Source: an uncultured Oscillospiraceae bacterium
Lineage (GTDB): Bacteria > Bacillota > Clostridia > Oscillospirales > Acutalibacteraceae
Assembly (NCBI GenBank): GCA_900540305.1
Contig: UQFL01000037.1
Coordinates: 1 to 21,782 of the forward strand
Direction of reading: 5' to 3'
Length of the DNA: 21,782 bases
Positions 1-6,998 of the stretch are shown piece by piece (position 1 is the first letter of the stretch; each line of letters opens with the position of its first letter). Below the pieces are notes generated by a model, which was given only the letters and a program-made list of their open reading frames with translations, made no database searches and was not told the origin of the DNA. The translations under genes and the position numbers were made by a program.

Positions 1-51
1 AGATCTACACTTATGCGATCGTCGGCAGCGTCAGATGTGTATAAGAGACAG
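1..51. other. Illumina Nextera i5 adapter (contaminating, not genomic)
   Basis: Bases 1-10 match the end of the P5 oligonucleotide, 11-18 (TTATGCGA) occupy the index position, and 19-51 match the Nextera read-1 adapter ending in the Tn5 mosaic end (AGATGTGTATAAGAGACAG, 33-51). The order P5, 8-base index, adapter, mosaic end is that of a sequencing library molecule, so these bases should be trimmed. The contig's biological sequence begins at 52. Confidence 0.98.
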
Positions 52-427
52 CACCGGTATTGTTTAAAACTTGATTAATTTTTTTTACAATCTTTCTATA
101 CTGAAAATTTATTTTGTTATCATTTTTCGCGAGAAAGTTTTTTAAAGTAGTTTCAACATCATTTTTTCTCTTGATAACATTTTCAGCTAAATCGAGTTTT
201 TCTCTGTTTTCTTTAAAAAATTTTGATTTGTCATATTTTTCCAACGCCTGCCTACTTTTCACTGGTACATATTCATCATAATAAGAAATAATATCCCAAT
301 TTTTGAATCCTAACTCTTTTAATACTTCTGTTTCAAACTTTTTGTATTTTTCTTTTTGAATAATCTTGAATAAAATCAAAACGATGAGTACAAGAACAAG
401 CATTATTAAAATGAATATCATTTTCAT
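52..427 (-). CDS. Membrane-anchored hypothetical protein, 3' end missing
   Basis: The genuine part is about 125 codons, read leftward from an ATG at 425-427 that is preceded by AGGAGA. Residues about 3-22 form one very hydrophobic segment, probably an uncleaved N-terminal anchor. After it comes a lysine- and glutamate-rich, mainly helical region with the segments GFKNWDIISYYDEYVP and KRKNDVETTLKNFL. I do not recognise the family and assign no function. The gene runs into the adapter at base 51. The apparent C-terminal tail AVSYTHLTLPTIA and its stop codon are translated from adapter and index bases (only the first base of the Ala codon is genomic), so the real C-terminus is unknown. Confidence 0.75.
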
Positions 428-530
428 TCTTCTCCTATTTTTTACACAATCAAATATTTTTTATATTACTTCTAATTACAATAACTGTCAAGTATTTCAA
501 TATTTTTCTTTTAATTATAATTTAAAGTAC

Positions 531-572
531 AAAAAAAGTCTCCTATGGCAAAATAATAACCATCGGAGACTT
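531..572 (-). terminator. Rho-independent terminator after the 601-1206 gene
   Basis: On the minus strand AAGTCTCC (complement of 565-572) pairs with GGAGACTT (536-543). A further 4-bp ATGG/CCAT stem follows past one mismatch, closing an 11-nt loop, and a run of T comes from 531-537. It lies 28 bp past the stop codon at 601. The rest of the 428-600 gap is AT-rich, with no other clear element apart from the ribosome binding site of the truncated gene. Confidence 0.85.
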
Positions 573-600
573 AATTCTTTAATTTAGCCTTAACCTTCAA

Positions 601-1206
601 TTACTGCTGAGCAGGCTCGGTCTGCGCCTGAGTTGTATCGCTTGCAGGAGCAGTAGTTTCATATTTACTCATCAGACCGCTTGAAATTACAAATCTTTCC
701 TCATACTTGATTCCGTATTCATTGAGGAGCGGTAAAACCTCTTCGCCGAGGAAAGTCGGGTCTGCATCTTCATCCTGAACGATAAACTCAGTACCGGGGT
801 CGAGATATTTAATTTCTCTTGTAAGCCCCTCAATACCGTCAACCTCTTCACCCTCAAAGAAGATATAGGTTTCTTTTACGGTAATTATACCTTCAAAACG
901 GTTGGAAGAAGATGTGCTTTCAGTTGCCTGTGGAGCGGTAGTTTCCTCGGGATTGAACACTTTATCAAGCGCACCGCTGAAATACACATAACAAACAACG
1001 GCAACAATAACCACAACAAAAGTGATTATAACAGGCCACTTCGTGTTCTTTTTTTCTTTTTTAAATCTATGTCTTTCAAGCGTTGCTGTTTCCTCTTCAA
1101 TATGAGTCTGACTAACATCAACGCTGTTTTCCATTTCCATATAGGAAGCGTCAGTCACCTTGTGAACAACAAGAGGGCTGTCCAGCTTTTCTTCGTTATT
1201 ACTCAT
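601..1206 (-). CDS. Single-pass membrane protein with ExbD-like outer domain
   Basis: The protein has 201 residues. The ATG at 1204-1206 is chosen because GAGGA lies 9 bases upstream; the longer reading begins at a TTG and would place this binding site inside the gene. The order is: a charged cytoplasmic part (1 to about 58) ending in a lysine/arginine cluster; one membrane helix (about 59-80, WPVIITFVVVIVAVVCYVYF); a Thr/Ser-rich linker; a compact domain (about 100-180); and a Thr/Gln/Ala-rich low-complexity tail. The outer domain's pattern (a strand with FFEGEEV, a helix, FIVQDEDAD, a helix, then another strand) resembles the extracytoplasmic domain of ExbD/TolR. That is inference only: the helix lacks ExbD's conserved aspartate, and no ExbB neighbour is present. 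It has its own promoter and terminator. Confidence 0.8.
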   Translation of the reverse strand: MSNNEEKLDSPLVVHKVTDASYMEMENSVDVSQTHIEEETATLERHRFKKEKKNTKWPVIITFVVVIVAVVCYVYFSGALDKVFNPEETTAPQATESTSSSNRFEGIITVKETYIFFEGEEVDGIEGLTREIKYLDPGTEFIVQDEDADPTFLGEEVLPLLNEYGIKYEERFVISSGLMSKYETTAPASDTTQAQTEPAQQ

Positions 1207-1240
1207 ACAAAATGTTCCTCTAATCAAAATTGTTTATAAT

Positions 1241-1269
1241 AGAATATCATAAATAATATTTTTTTTCAA
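1241..1269 (-). promoter_or_regulatory. Sigma-A type promoter for the 601-1206 gene
   Basis: On the minus strand TTGAAA (complement of 1264-1269) and TATTCT (complement of 1241-1246) are separated by 17 bases. It stands back to back with the promoter at 1276-1304, so the two -35 boxes are only 6 bases apart and the divergent genes could interfere with each other. Confidence 0.6.
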
Positions 1270-1275
1270 TATATA

Positions 1276-1304
1276 TTGAAATTAAAATATGCGGCTGTTA
1301 TAAT
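1276..1304 (+). promoter_or_regulatory. Sigma-A promoter for the ROK kinase gene
   Basis: TTGAAA (1276-1281), a 17-base spacer and a perfect TATAAT (1299-1304). The ATG of the kinase gene follows 29 bases later with GGAG at 1323-1326. Confidence 0.85.
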
Positions 1305-1333
1305 CAAATAAAAGATTGAAACGGAGTGTAGTT

Positions 1334-2218
1334 ATGAGAATTTTAACATTTGACATCGGCGGCACTAATATAAAATACGGAATATGCAACGAAAAGTTTT
1401 TACTGTCCGATGTGCATTCCGTTCCCACCGAAGCGTCAAAAGGCGGTCAATATATCATCAACAAAGTTCTTGATATTATTGAAACTTACGATAATATAGA
1501 CCGTATCGCTATAAGCACAGCTGGCCAGGTTGATTCCGAAAGCGGTATCGTTGTTTATGCTACTGACAACATCCCCTATTACACGGGAATGATGGTTAAA
1601 AAGATGATAGAAACAAAAACAGGAATACCCACTTTCGTTGAAAATGATGTAAATTCAGCCGCTCTCGGCGAGGCTAATTTCGGAGCCGCAAAGGGATTCA
1701 CCGATTTTATTTGCCTTACATTCGGAACAGGTATCGGCGGAGCAATTTTCCTTAACGGAAAACTTTATAAAGGCGGTCATTCATCTGCAGGTGAATTCGG
1801 TCATCTTATAACTCACGCCGGCGGAAAATCTTGTACCTGCGGCGGGGAGGGCTGTTATGAGCAGTACGCTTCTGCAAAAGCTCTTTCTCAAGCAGTTGAA
1901 AAGGTAGCAGGAAAACCGCTGAACGGTTTTCAGATTTTCAGCAAAGAAAATTTTGAAAATCCCGAAATCAGACATGCAGTTGATATTTGGATTGACGAAA
2001 TTATTCTCGGTCTTAAAAGCCTTATTTATGTATTCGACCCTCAGCTTATCGTTTTAGGCGGAGGAATTATGAACGAAAAATACATAATAGAGCTTATTGA
2101 CAGAAAGATATATAAAGAATTAATGGAAAACTTTAAAAGCGTTAAAATCGTAAATTCTCAGCTTGGCAATGACGCAGGTCTTCTCGGTGCCGCTTTTCAG
2201 GCTTCTAAATTAAAATAA
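1334..2218 (+). CDS. ROK-family sugar kinase
   Basis: This is a cytoplasmic ATP-dependent sugar kinase of 294 residues, typical of the family. The start is ATG 1334 with GGAG 7 bases upstream; the longer reading from a TTG at 1316 has no such site. Visible motifs: N-terminal phosphate-binding FDIGGTNIKYG (6-16), the sugar-binding and catalytic ENDVN with Asp105, the second glycine-rich phosphate motif FGTGIGGA (130-137), and the ROK zinc site, with His157 in GEFGH and the cysteines of CTCGGEGC (167-174). There is no N-terminal DNA-binding domain, so it is a kinase, not a ROK repressor. The substrate (glucose, N-acetylmannosamine, fructose or allose) cannot be read from the sequence. It is monocistronic, with its own promoter and terminator. 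Confidence 0.93.
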   Translation: MRILTFDIGGTNIKYGICNEKFLLSDVHSVPTEASKGGQYIINKVLDIIETYDNIDRIAISTAGQVDSESGIVVYATDNIPYYTGMMVKKMIETKTGIPTFVENDVNSAALGEANFGAAKGFTDFICLTFGTGIGGAIFLNGKLYKGGHSSAGEFGHLITHAGGKSCTCGGEGCYEQYASAKALSQAVEKVAGKPLNGFQIFSKENFENPEIRHAVDIWIDEIILGLKSLIYVFDPQLIVLGGGIMNEKYIIELIDRKIYKELMENFKSVKIVNSQLGNDAGLLGAAFQASKLK

Positions 2219-2230
2219 TTTTAAAAGCAA

Positions 2231-2257
2231 AAGCAGGGGTAAATCCCCTGCTTTTTT
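2231..2257. terminator. Bidirectional terminator between converging genes
   Basis: A perfect 11-bp inverted repeat (AAAAGCAGGGG / CCCCTGCTTTT) closes a 5-base loop TAAAT. It is T-rich downstream on the plus strand, and the paired A run gives T on the minus strand. It serves both the ROK kinase gene and the anti-sigma gene ending at 2264. Confidence 0.92.
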
Positions 2258-2263
2258 ATATGT

Positions 2264-3286
2264 CTATTTGCATTTCATAGTCAAAACGCCATCTGAATTA
2301 AATTCGGTAATAATTTCTTTCGTTGCAGATTGACCGTTTTTAAATTTTACGGTGATTGTAATAGTATCAGTAGGCAAATCTTCAAAATCTGTTTCGGGAT
2401 TGTTAATCAAATATTCAGCCGCCGCACCAGGATAGTAGTAAACGCCCTCAATTTTGTCAGATGCATGATATGTTTTGGCTTTTAACTCTTTTTCGTCGTG
2501 ATGAACTACTGATGAAGTCTTAGCTTTATCCATTATCAGTATACAGTATTCATAATAATTTTCGTCTGCCTGTGCCATATCTGACGAATCAACAGAATAT
2601 TCGGATGTTAATATTTTTGATATATCAAAATCTTCATCATAAACATATTCTGAATAATTACTATTGTTTAAAAGTTCTTCTACATATTCTTCTTTATAAC
2701 GCTCTGAATTTTCGCCCTCTAAAGAAGATAAAGTGTTATTATACTCATCATACTGTTCCTTTGTTAGCGGAATCACTGCTGAATAAAACTTTTTCTGCTC
2801 TATCAAGTAATTTTTTAGTGGATTGTCAAGATATGAAAACGACCCGTTTTCGCTCTCAAATATAACCGATTCAATTTCATAATCGGACTGCACAGACAAT
2901 CCGTTATCTTCACTGCTAGCACACAAAGTATATTCGCCGTTATCTTTATCAAGCGTAAATTTTATATTCATTAATGTAACATCATCATCGTTTATAACCT
3001 GTGCATTGCTTACACTATCATCAGCATATGCGATGATTGAAAAATCAAGCGCATTCGCAACGAGATTATTTTGAGATGTATTATCATTGCCTATTACATT
3101 ATCATTTGAAGCACGATATATGCCAAAACCGCCTGCCAAAATCAATGCAAATGCGGCGGCAACAGCAAAAAATTTTTTAGAAGAAAAAGAAATTCTTTTC
3201 TTCTTTTCAACACTGTCGAGAACTTTGTTTTTCAACTCATTGCTCGGCTTAATTTCGTCGAACAACTCTATATATTCATTCTTCAT
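2264..3286 (-). CDS. Membrane anti-sigma factor candidate
   Basis: The protein has 340 residues: a short cytoplasmic N-terminus (1-36) with charged helical sequence and a KKKR cluster, one membrane helix at about 38-57 (FFAVAAAFALILAGGFGIY), and a roughly 280-residue acidic outer region with several Asn/Ser/Asp-rich stretches. Its ATG overlaps the TGA of the ECF sigma gene in the 4-base form ATGA and has its own AAGGAG, so the two are translated together. The gene order (sigma then single-pass membrane protein) and the topology are those of a transmembrane anti-sigma factor that holds the sigma factor until an envelope signal arrives. I see no zinc-binding ZAS motif (HxxxCxxC) in the cytoplasmic part, so it belongs to another anti-sigma class. 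The role rests on context. Confidence 0.72.
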   Translation of the reverse strand: MKNEYIELFDEIKPSNELKNKVLDSVEKKKRISFSSKKFFAVAAAFALILAGGFGIYRASNDNVIGNDNTSQNNLVANALDFSIIAYADDSVSNAQVINDDDVTLMNIKFTLDKDNGEYTLCASSEDNGLSVQSDYEIESVIFESENGSFSYLDNPLKNYLIEQKKFYSAVIPLTKEQYDEYNNTLSSLEGENSERYKEEYVEELLNNSNYSEYVYDEDFDISKILTSEYSVDSSDMAQADENYYEYCILIMDKAKTSSVVHHDEKELKAKTYHASDKIEGVYYYPGAAAEYLINNPETDFEDLPTDTITITVKFKNGQSATKEIITEFNSDGVLTMKCK

Positions 3287-3756
3287 ACATAATTCTCCTT
3301 TTCAAGTATTTCTTTGAGTTTCAGTCTTGAGCGTGAAAGAAGCACTCCTACATTGCCTTCTTTCAGATTCAACGCAGATGCAATCTCCTTAATACTCATA
3401 TCTTCATAATAAAAAAGATATAATACCGTACAGTATTTCTTTGGCAATTTCTTTAGTGCATAAGACAAATCTTCCTTTTCAACATTTACAGATTCAAAAG
3501 ACTCATCGAGTTCACAAACTTTAGTTTTCCAAAAAGATTTCAGGTTTGTTTTTGAACAATTTAATGTAACTCTGATAAACCAAGCTTTTTCATGTTCTGC
3601 ACATTCAAATTCAGGCTGTTTTCTTATATAGCGAAAAAACACCTCCTGATAAACATCATCAGCATCCACTTCATGTTTCATTTGCGCAAAAGCAAGCCTG
3701 TAAACCATATCGCTGTTTCGGTTAATCGTTTCTATAATTTCATCATGATGAATCAC
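3283..3756 (-). CDS. ECF-subfamily RNA polymerase sigma factor
   Basis: The protein has 157 residues. The GTG at 3754-3756 is chosen because AGGAGG lies 7 bases upstream; reading from the TTG at 3774 would swallow that site. Region 2 is visible at about 15-60 (MVYRLAFAQM, then DADDVYQEVFFRYIRK, which contacts core polymerase and the -10 element). Region 4 is at about 95-150 (LPKKYCTVLYLFYYEDMSIKEIASALNLKEGNVGVLLSRSR), with the helix-turn-helix that reads the -35 element. Region 3 is absent, as usual for ECF factors. It directs polymerase to a small regulon, typically its own operon, and is presumably restrained by the overlapping downstream membrane protein. I could not identify its promoter in 3757-3810. 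Confidence 0.92.
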   Translation of the reverse strand: MIHHDEIIETINRNSDMVYRLAFAQMKHEVDADDVYQEVFFRYIRKQPEFECAEHEKAWFIRVTLNCSKTNLKSFWKTKVCELDESFESVNVEKEDLSYALKKLPKKYCTVLYLFYYEDMSIKEIASALNLKEGNVGVLLSRSRLKLKEILEKENYV

Positions 3757-3809
3757 TCTGAGACCTCCTTTCAATAGTAATACTTTTCAAAGGCTAAAAA
3801 TTTAACACT

Positions 3810-3841
3810 AAAAAAAGACTGTTTCAAAAAAGAAACAGTCT
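3810..3841 (-). terminator. Rho-independent terminator after the FliB-like gene
   Basis: A perfect 10-bp inverted repeat (3816-3825 with 3832-3841, AGACTGTTTC / GAAACAGTCT) has a 6-base loop. On the minus strand a T run (complement of 3811-3816) follows. It begins 6 bp past the stop codon at 3847. Confidence 0.92.
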
Positions 3842-3846
3842 GATAA

Positions 3847-4806
3847 TCAAATAAAGTACTTAATTAGATTTTCGACAGACAGAACACCGTCATTTCTGAG
3901 AATTTCAACATATCTCTCCATATTTACATCGCTATGCTCAGTTTCTTTACTCCAAAGGTGAATAGTCCAAGAATCATTGCCGAAAAACGCAGGAATAAGC
4001 ACACCGACAGCAGCCGTTTTGACTTTTGACAAAACATCCCTATCATAAACAGCCTGCATAAAATAGCGAAACAAAAAGTATACAGCTATATTTTCGCAGC
4101 TTTTTGAATTAATAGCAGACTTGTCAAAAGAGCCGTTTTTGACCTTTTCAACCCATTCGTTATTTATCACCTCAGGATTATTGAAAACATCCTTAAAATC
4201 AAGTACAGCGCCTCCCTCTTCATAACTATCAATATCGTTCTGAAGTTTCTGCGCATATTTAAGAAGCTGAATAATTCTTTCATTCAGCGGCAATTCTTTA
4301 TTTTTAACAATCTGGTAAACCTTATTGCGAGCTTTTATAAGATAAAAATATAATTCTGCATCAATATCATTCAAAGACGGCGGGTCGGAATTGAGCGTTG
4401 TTTCAAAATCAAACTCACCCTCAAGTTTCCACATCATATCGCTTGCAACGGGGCAAGAAAATGAAAGTCCCATCTCTCGGGTTGAACCGAAATCATTTAT
4501 AAAGCGAGGAAAAGTTCTGCAAGTAAAGGGCGTATGTTCCCCGCCTATTGCTATGTGCATATCACAGAGATTGCTGTCATTAAGAAAAGGGCATCTTTTT
4601 CTATCGGTAAGTCTGAAAATCGTATTTCCGAATTCATCCTTATCTAGAACGCTGTCAATACGCTGTTTAATATCACCCGAAAGCGTTTTATAATATTCGA
4701 GAGAATCTATATCAGCATCAACTTCCCACCCTTGGCAGCAGGAATCAGGACAATCGCCTGCAATGCACTCAAAATCTTTATAAAAAGAAGGAGTAACGAT
4801 TTTCAT
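3847..4806 (-). CDS. FliB-like (flagellin lysine N-methylase family) cysteine protein
   Basis: The protein has 319 residues, starting at ATG 4806 behind AGAGGTG. The N-terminal third carries a cysteine pattern I associate with proteins annotated as flagellin lysine-N-methylase (FliB): Cys14, Cys19, Cys23 and Cys24 (CIAGDCPDSCCQGW), Cys72 in RCPFL, Cys81 in LCDMH, Cys96 in TCRTFPR and Cys118 in SCPVA. This suggests a metal or iron-sulfur cluster. The C-terminal two thirds are helical with no motif I can name. FliB methylates flagellin lysines in Salmonella, but no flagellin or flagellar gene is in this window and the family is widespread in gut Clostridia, so the real substrate here is open. 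It stands alone between two terminators. Confidence 0.75.
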   Translation of the reverse strand: MKIVTPSFYKDFECIAGDCPDSCCQGWEVDADIDSLEYYKTLSGDIKQRIDSVLDKDEFGNTIFRLTDRKRCPFLNDSNLCDMHIAIGGEHTPFTCRTFPRFINDFGSTREMGLSFSCPVASDMMWKLEGEFDFETTLNSDPPSLNDIDAELYFYLIKARNKVYQIVKNKELPLNERIIQLLKYAQKLQNDIDSYEEGGAVLDFKDVFNNPEVINNEWVEKVKNGSFDKSAINSKSCENIAVYFLFRYFMQAVYDRDVLSKVKTAAVGVLIPAFFGNDSWTIHLWSKETEHSDVNMERYVEILRNDGVLSVENLIKYFI

Positions 4807-4855
4807 AATACACCTCTAAATCTGTACAGACTACCATAACATTCTCTATAAAATG

Positions 4856-4895
4856 AAAAAAAGGAAAAACCACAAATGTGGATTTTCCTTTTTTT
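4856..4895. terminator. Terminator of tRNA-Leu
   Basis: A long hairpin: CCACA (4870-4874) with TGTGG (4877-4881), then past an A/A mismatch AAAAGG/CCTTTT, flanked by seven A (4856-4862) and seven T (4889-4895). It starts at the very 3' end of the tRNA on the minus strand and would work in both directions. Confidence 0.85.
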
Positions 4896-4979
4896 GGTGC
4901 GAGAGACGGGACTTGAACCCGTACGAGTCGCCCCACACGCCCCTCAAACGTGCGCGTCTGCCGATTCCGCCACTCTCGC
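4895..4979 (-). tRNA. tRNA-Leu (anticodon GAG), CCA encoded
   Basis: The minus strand gives an 85-nt class II tRNA. The acceptor stem GCGAGAG (complement of 4973-4979) pairs with CTCTCGC, followed by discriminator A and encoded CCA (complement of 4895-4897). The D arm is GCGGAATCGGCAGACGC, the anticodon stem CACGT/GCGTG, and the loop TTGAGGG places GAG (complement of 4943-4945) at positions 34-36. A long variable arm is followed by a T arm with GGTTCAAGTCC. The long variable arm and GAG make it leucine, reading CUC and CUU codons. Confidence 0.96.
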
Positions 4980-4993
4980 TCACAACGATAGTG

Positions 4994-5022
4994 ATTATAT
5001 CAGATAAGACTGCTGTTGTCAA
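4994..5022 (-). promoter_or_regulatory. Consensus sigma-A promoter of tRNA-Leu
   Basis: On the minus strand a perfect TTGACA (complement of 5017-5022), a 17-base spacer and a perfect TATAAT (complement of 4994-4999). Transcription should begin about 8 bases before the tRNA's 5' end. The -35 box lies just past the stop codon (5030) of the upstream phosphatase gene, with no terminator between, so pot operon transcripts can also read into the tRNA. Confidence 0.93.
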
Positions 5023-5029
5023 TAACTTT

Positions 5030-5740
5030 TTAGAAAAAAGTTTGAATTTTTTTTGGCTCGTCGATTATGTAATCTGCACCGCTGATTTCAAGGCTTTCTT
5101 TGCTCCTAAATCCCCACAAAACGCCTATGCTGACACAGCCGAGATTCTTGGCAGTTTTTATATCTACATCGCTGTCCCCTATCCATACACAGTCCTCACT
5201 GTTAATAGCGAAAGACTTTAAAATATTCTGCGCTGCAGTCGGATCGGGTTTTTTGGGTACATCATCAAGAGCGCCCTGAACGGCGTCAAAAACATTTTCT
5301 CCGAATAATGTTGAAATCATACCCTTTGCAGCTACATCAGGTTTATTTGTGCACACAACAAGTATTTTTCCCTTATCTTTAAGGAATTTAACAGTTTCAA
5401 GAATATCGGGATAAATATGTGCGTGGTCAAGCTTGATTCTATTATATTCTTTTTTAAATAAAGAATATTGATATTCAAGCTCTTCATCGGTCAAAGTATT
5501 CTCAAAAGCCCTTTTAACAAGCAACTTTGCTCCATTACCTACAAAACCTTTATAATCGTCTACGCTCCATTTAAGCGGTCTGCCAGCCTTTTCAAGCAAA
5601 ATGTCGCAGGCAATTCCAAGATCGTCGATAGTATTGACCAAAGTACCGTCAAGGTCAAAAATAATACATTTCTTCGATTTTAAAGCCCCGATATATTCGG
5701 GGCTTTCGCTGTTTTGATTTTTAATAGAATTATCAGTCAT
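5030..5740 (-). CDS. HAD-superfamily phosphatase, phosphoglycolate-phosphatase-like
   Basis: The protein has 236 residues, starting at the ATG (5738-5740) that overlaps the potD stop (ATGACTGA, 8 bases); a GTG at 5749 is a weaker alternative. All four HAD motifs are present: FDLDGT with nucleophile Asp29 and Asp31, VVCTNK with Thr131, Lys164 in KKPDP, and IGDSDVD with Asp189 and Asp193. The roughly 80-residue helical cap between motifs I and II is the C1 type of phosphoglycolate phosphatase, beta-phosphoglucomutase and pyrophosphatase PpaX. It should dephosphorylate a small cytoplasmic metabolite, which cannot be named from sequence. The overlap makes it the last gene of the polyamine importer operon, an unusual partner. 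Residues 1-20 are a polar extension before the core fold. Confidence 0.88.
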   Translation of the reverse strand: MTDNSIKNQNSESPEYIGALKSKKCIIFDLDGTLVNTIDDLGIACDILLEKAGRPLKWSVDDYKGFVGNGAKLLVKRAFENTLTDEELEYQYSLFKKEYNRIKLDHAHIYPDILETVKFLKDKGKILVVCTNKPDVAAKGMISTLFGENVFDAVQGALDDVPKKPDPTAAQNILKSFAINSEDCVWIGDSDVDIKTAKNLGCVSIGVLWGFRSKESLEISGADYIIDEPKKIQTFF

Positions 5741-6998
5741 ATAAATCACTTAAATCTTCAAATTTCTTTTTCTTTGCATTTGATACTATTTTATATCCTA
5801 CAAAAACAGCCGCAACAGCAACGATTACAGAAAATTCAATATATATTGTTTTTTCTCTCTCTTTACTTGTAACAGAAAGCTGTCCACTTTTAACTTTAGT
5901 CCACAAATCAGCTTCAAGTTCAAGAATATTTTGAGGCAAATTTTCAAAATACTGCCCTTTCGGTGCGTTAGTAGGATATACTGCTTCATCTCCGTAAAGC
6001 GAATACTCTTCATTGCTTGTAACCGCAGTATTCGGTGAAGCGTAATAGATGTATTCAGCATTCTCAAGAGCAACCTGAGGTTCCTGCATAAAGTTTATAA
6101 AAGCCTCAGCTCCTTCCTTATTCTGTGCACAGGTAGGAATACAGAACGCATCATAGAAATAGTTTACACCCTCTTCAGGGAAACAGAAACCGAGGTCGGG
6201 ATTGTTCTCATTCATAAGAACATAGTCGCCAGCATAATAAGTTGCAAAGGCGTATTCGCCACTCTCCATAAGGTTGAAAACCTCGTCCATTACATAAACG
6301 GGATTAACCTTGTCTTTCTGCTCAGCAAGAAGTTCTGCCGCAGCATTCCAATCACTTTCCGAAGTAGTGTTGTAATTCTGACCGAGCATAGCCTGTGCTA
6401 TTGCAAATGCGTCTCGTGAATTGTTGAACATAAGTACTTTACCTTTGTACTGTTCGTCCCACAAAACTTCCCAGCTTGTAGGTTCTTCACTTACGAGAGA
6501 TTTGTTGTAAATAAGAATAGTTGTTCCTACATTATAGCAAAGAGAATATTTTTGCTCCTCATCAAAGAAAAGATGCTGATACTTTTCATCAATGTATTTA
6601 ATATTCGGAACATTGTCCCAGTTAATCTCAAGCAGCATATCTTCTTCAATCAATCTGCCTATCATATAATCACTTGGAACAATAACATCGTAAGAAACGC
6701 CGCCGCCAGAAAGTTTTGAATACATATTTTCATTAGATTCAAAGTTGGTATAATTGACAGTTGCGCCTGTAAGTCTTTCGAACTCGGAAACTACATCCAT
6801 TGAGCCTTCCGAGCCGTCTGAAATATATTCACCCCAGTTATAAACATTGATAACCGTGCCCTGAAGTCCAAGGTTTTCATAATAGCTTATCTGCTCGTCT
6901 GTGAAAACCTCTTCGTCCTCAGCAAACGCTGCAAGGGCGGGTGAAAATGCGGATACTGAAAATATTACGGTTAAAAATAACAAGATAAATTTCTTCAT
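5733..6998 (-). CDS. potD: Polyamine-binding protein PotD with C-terminal membrane anchor
   Basis: This is the extracytoplasmic spermidine/putrescine-binding subunit of the ABC importer, 421 residues against about 350 for E. coli PotD. Residues 1-27 form a Sec signal peptide with possible cleavage after ALA or AFA. There is no lipobox cysteine, although Gram-positive binding proteins are normally lipoproteins. The mature part begins with the typical VINVYNWGEYI strand and continues with YDVIVPSDYMI, SWEVLWDEQYKGKVLMFNN and FINFMQEPQ, all family-typical. Residues about 384-404 form a hydrophobic helix (IEFSVIVAVAAVFVGYKIV) followed by NAKKKK and a short acidic tail, so the protein is probably held to the membrane by its C-terminus. 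Its ATG overlaps the potC stop (ATGA). Confidence 0.93.
   Translation of the reverse strand: MKKFILLFLTVIFSVSAFSPALAAFAEDEEVFTDEQISYYENLGLQGTVINVYNWGEYISDGSEGSMDVVSEFERLTGATVNYTNFESNENMYSKLSGGGVSYDVIVPSDYMIGRLIEEDMLLEINWDNVPNIKYIDEKYQHLFFDEEQKYSLCYNVGTTILIYNKSLVSEEPTSWEVLWDEQYKGKVLMFNNSRDAFAIAQAMLGQNYNTTSESDWNAAAELLAEQKDKVNPVYVMDEVFNLMESGEYAFATYYAGDYVLMNENNPDLGFCFPEEGVNYFYDAFCIPTCAQNKEGAEAFINFMQEPQVALENAEYIYYASPNTAVTSNEEYSLYGDEAVYPTNAPKGQYFENLPQNILELEADLWTKVKSGQLSVTSKEREKTIYIEFSVIVAVAAVFVGYKIVSNAKKKKFEDLSDLYD

Noticed and set aside
4853..5221. A 122-codon plus-strand frame crossing the tRNA-Leu gene
   Set aside because: It reads antisense through a tRNA, two regulatory elements and the end of the phosphatase gene; there is no supporting signal.
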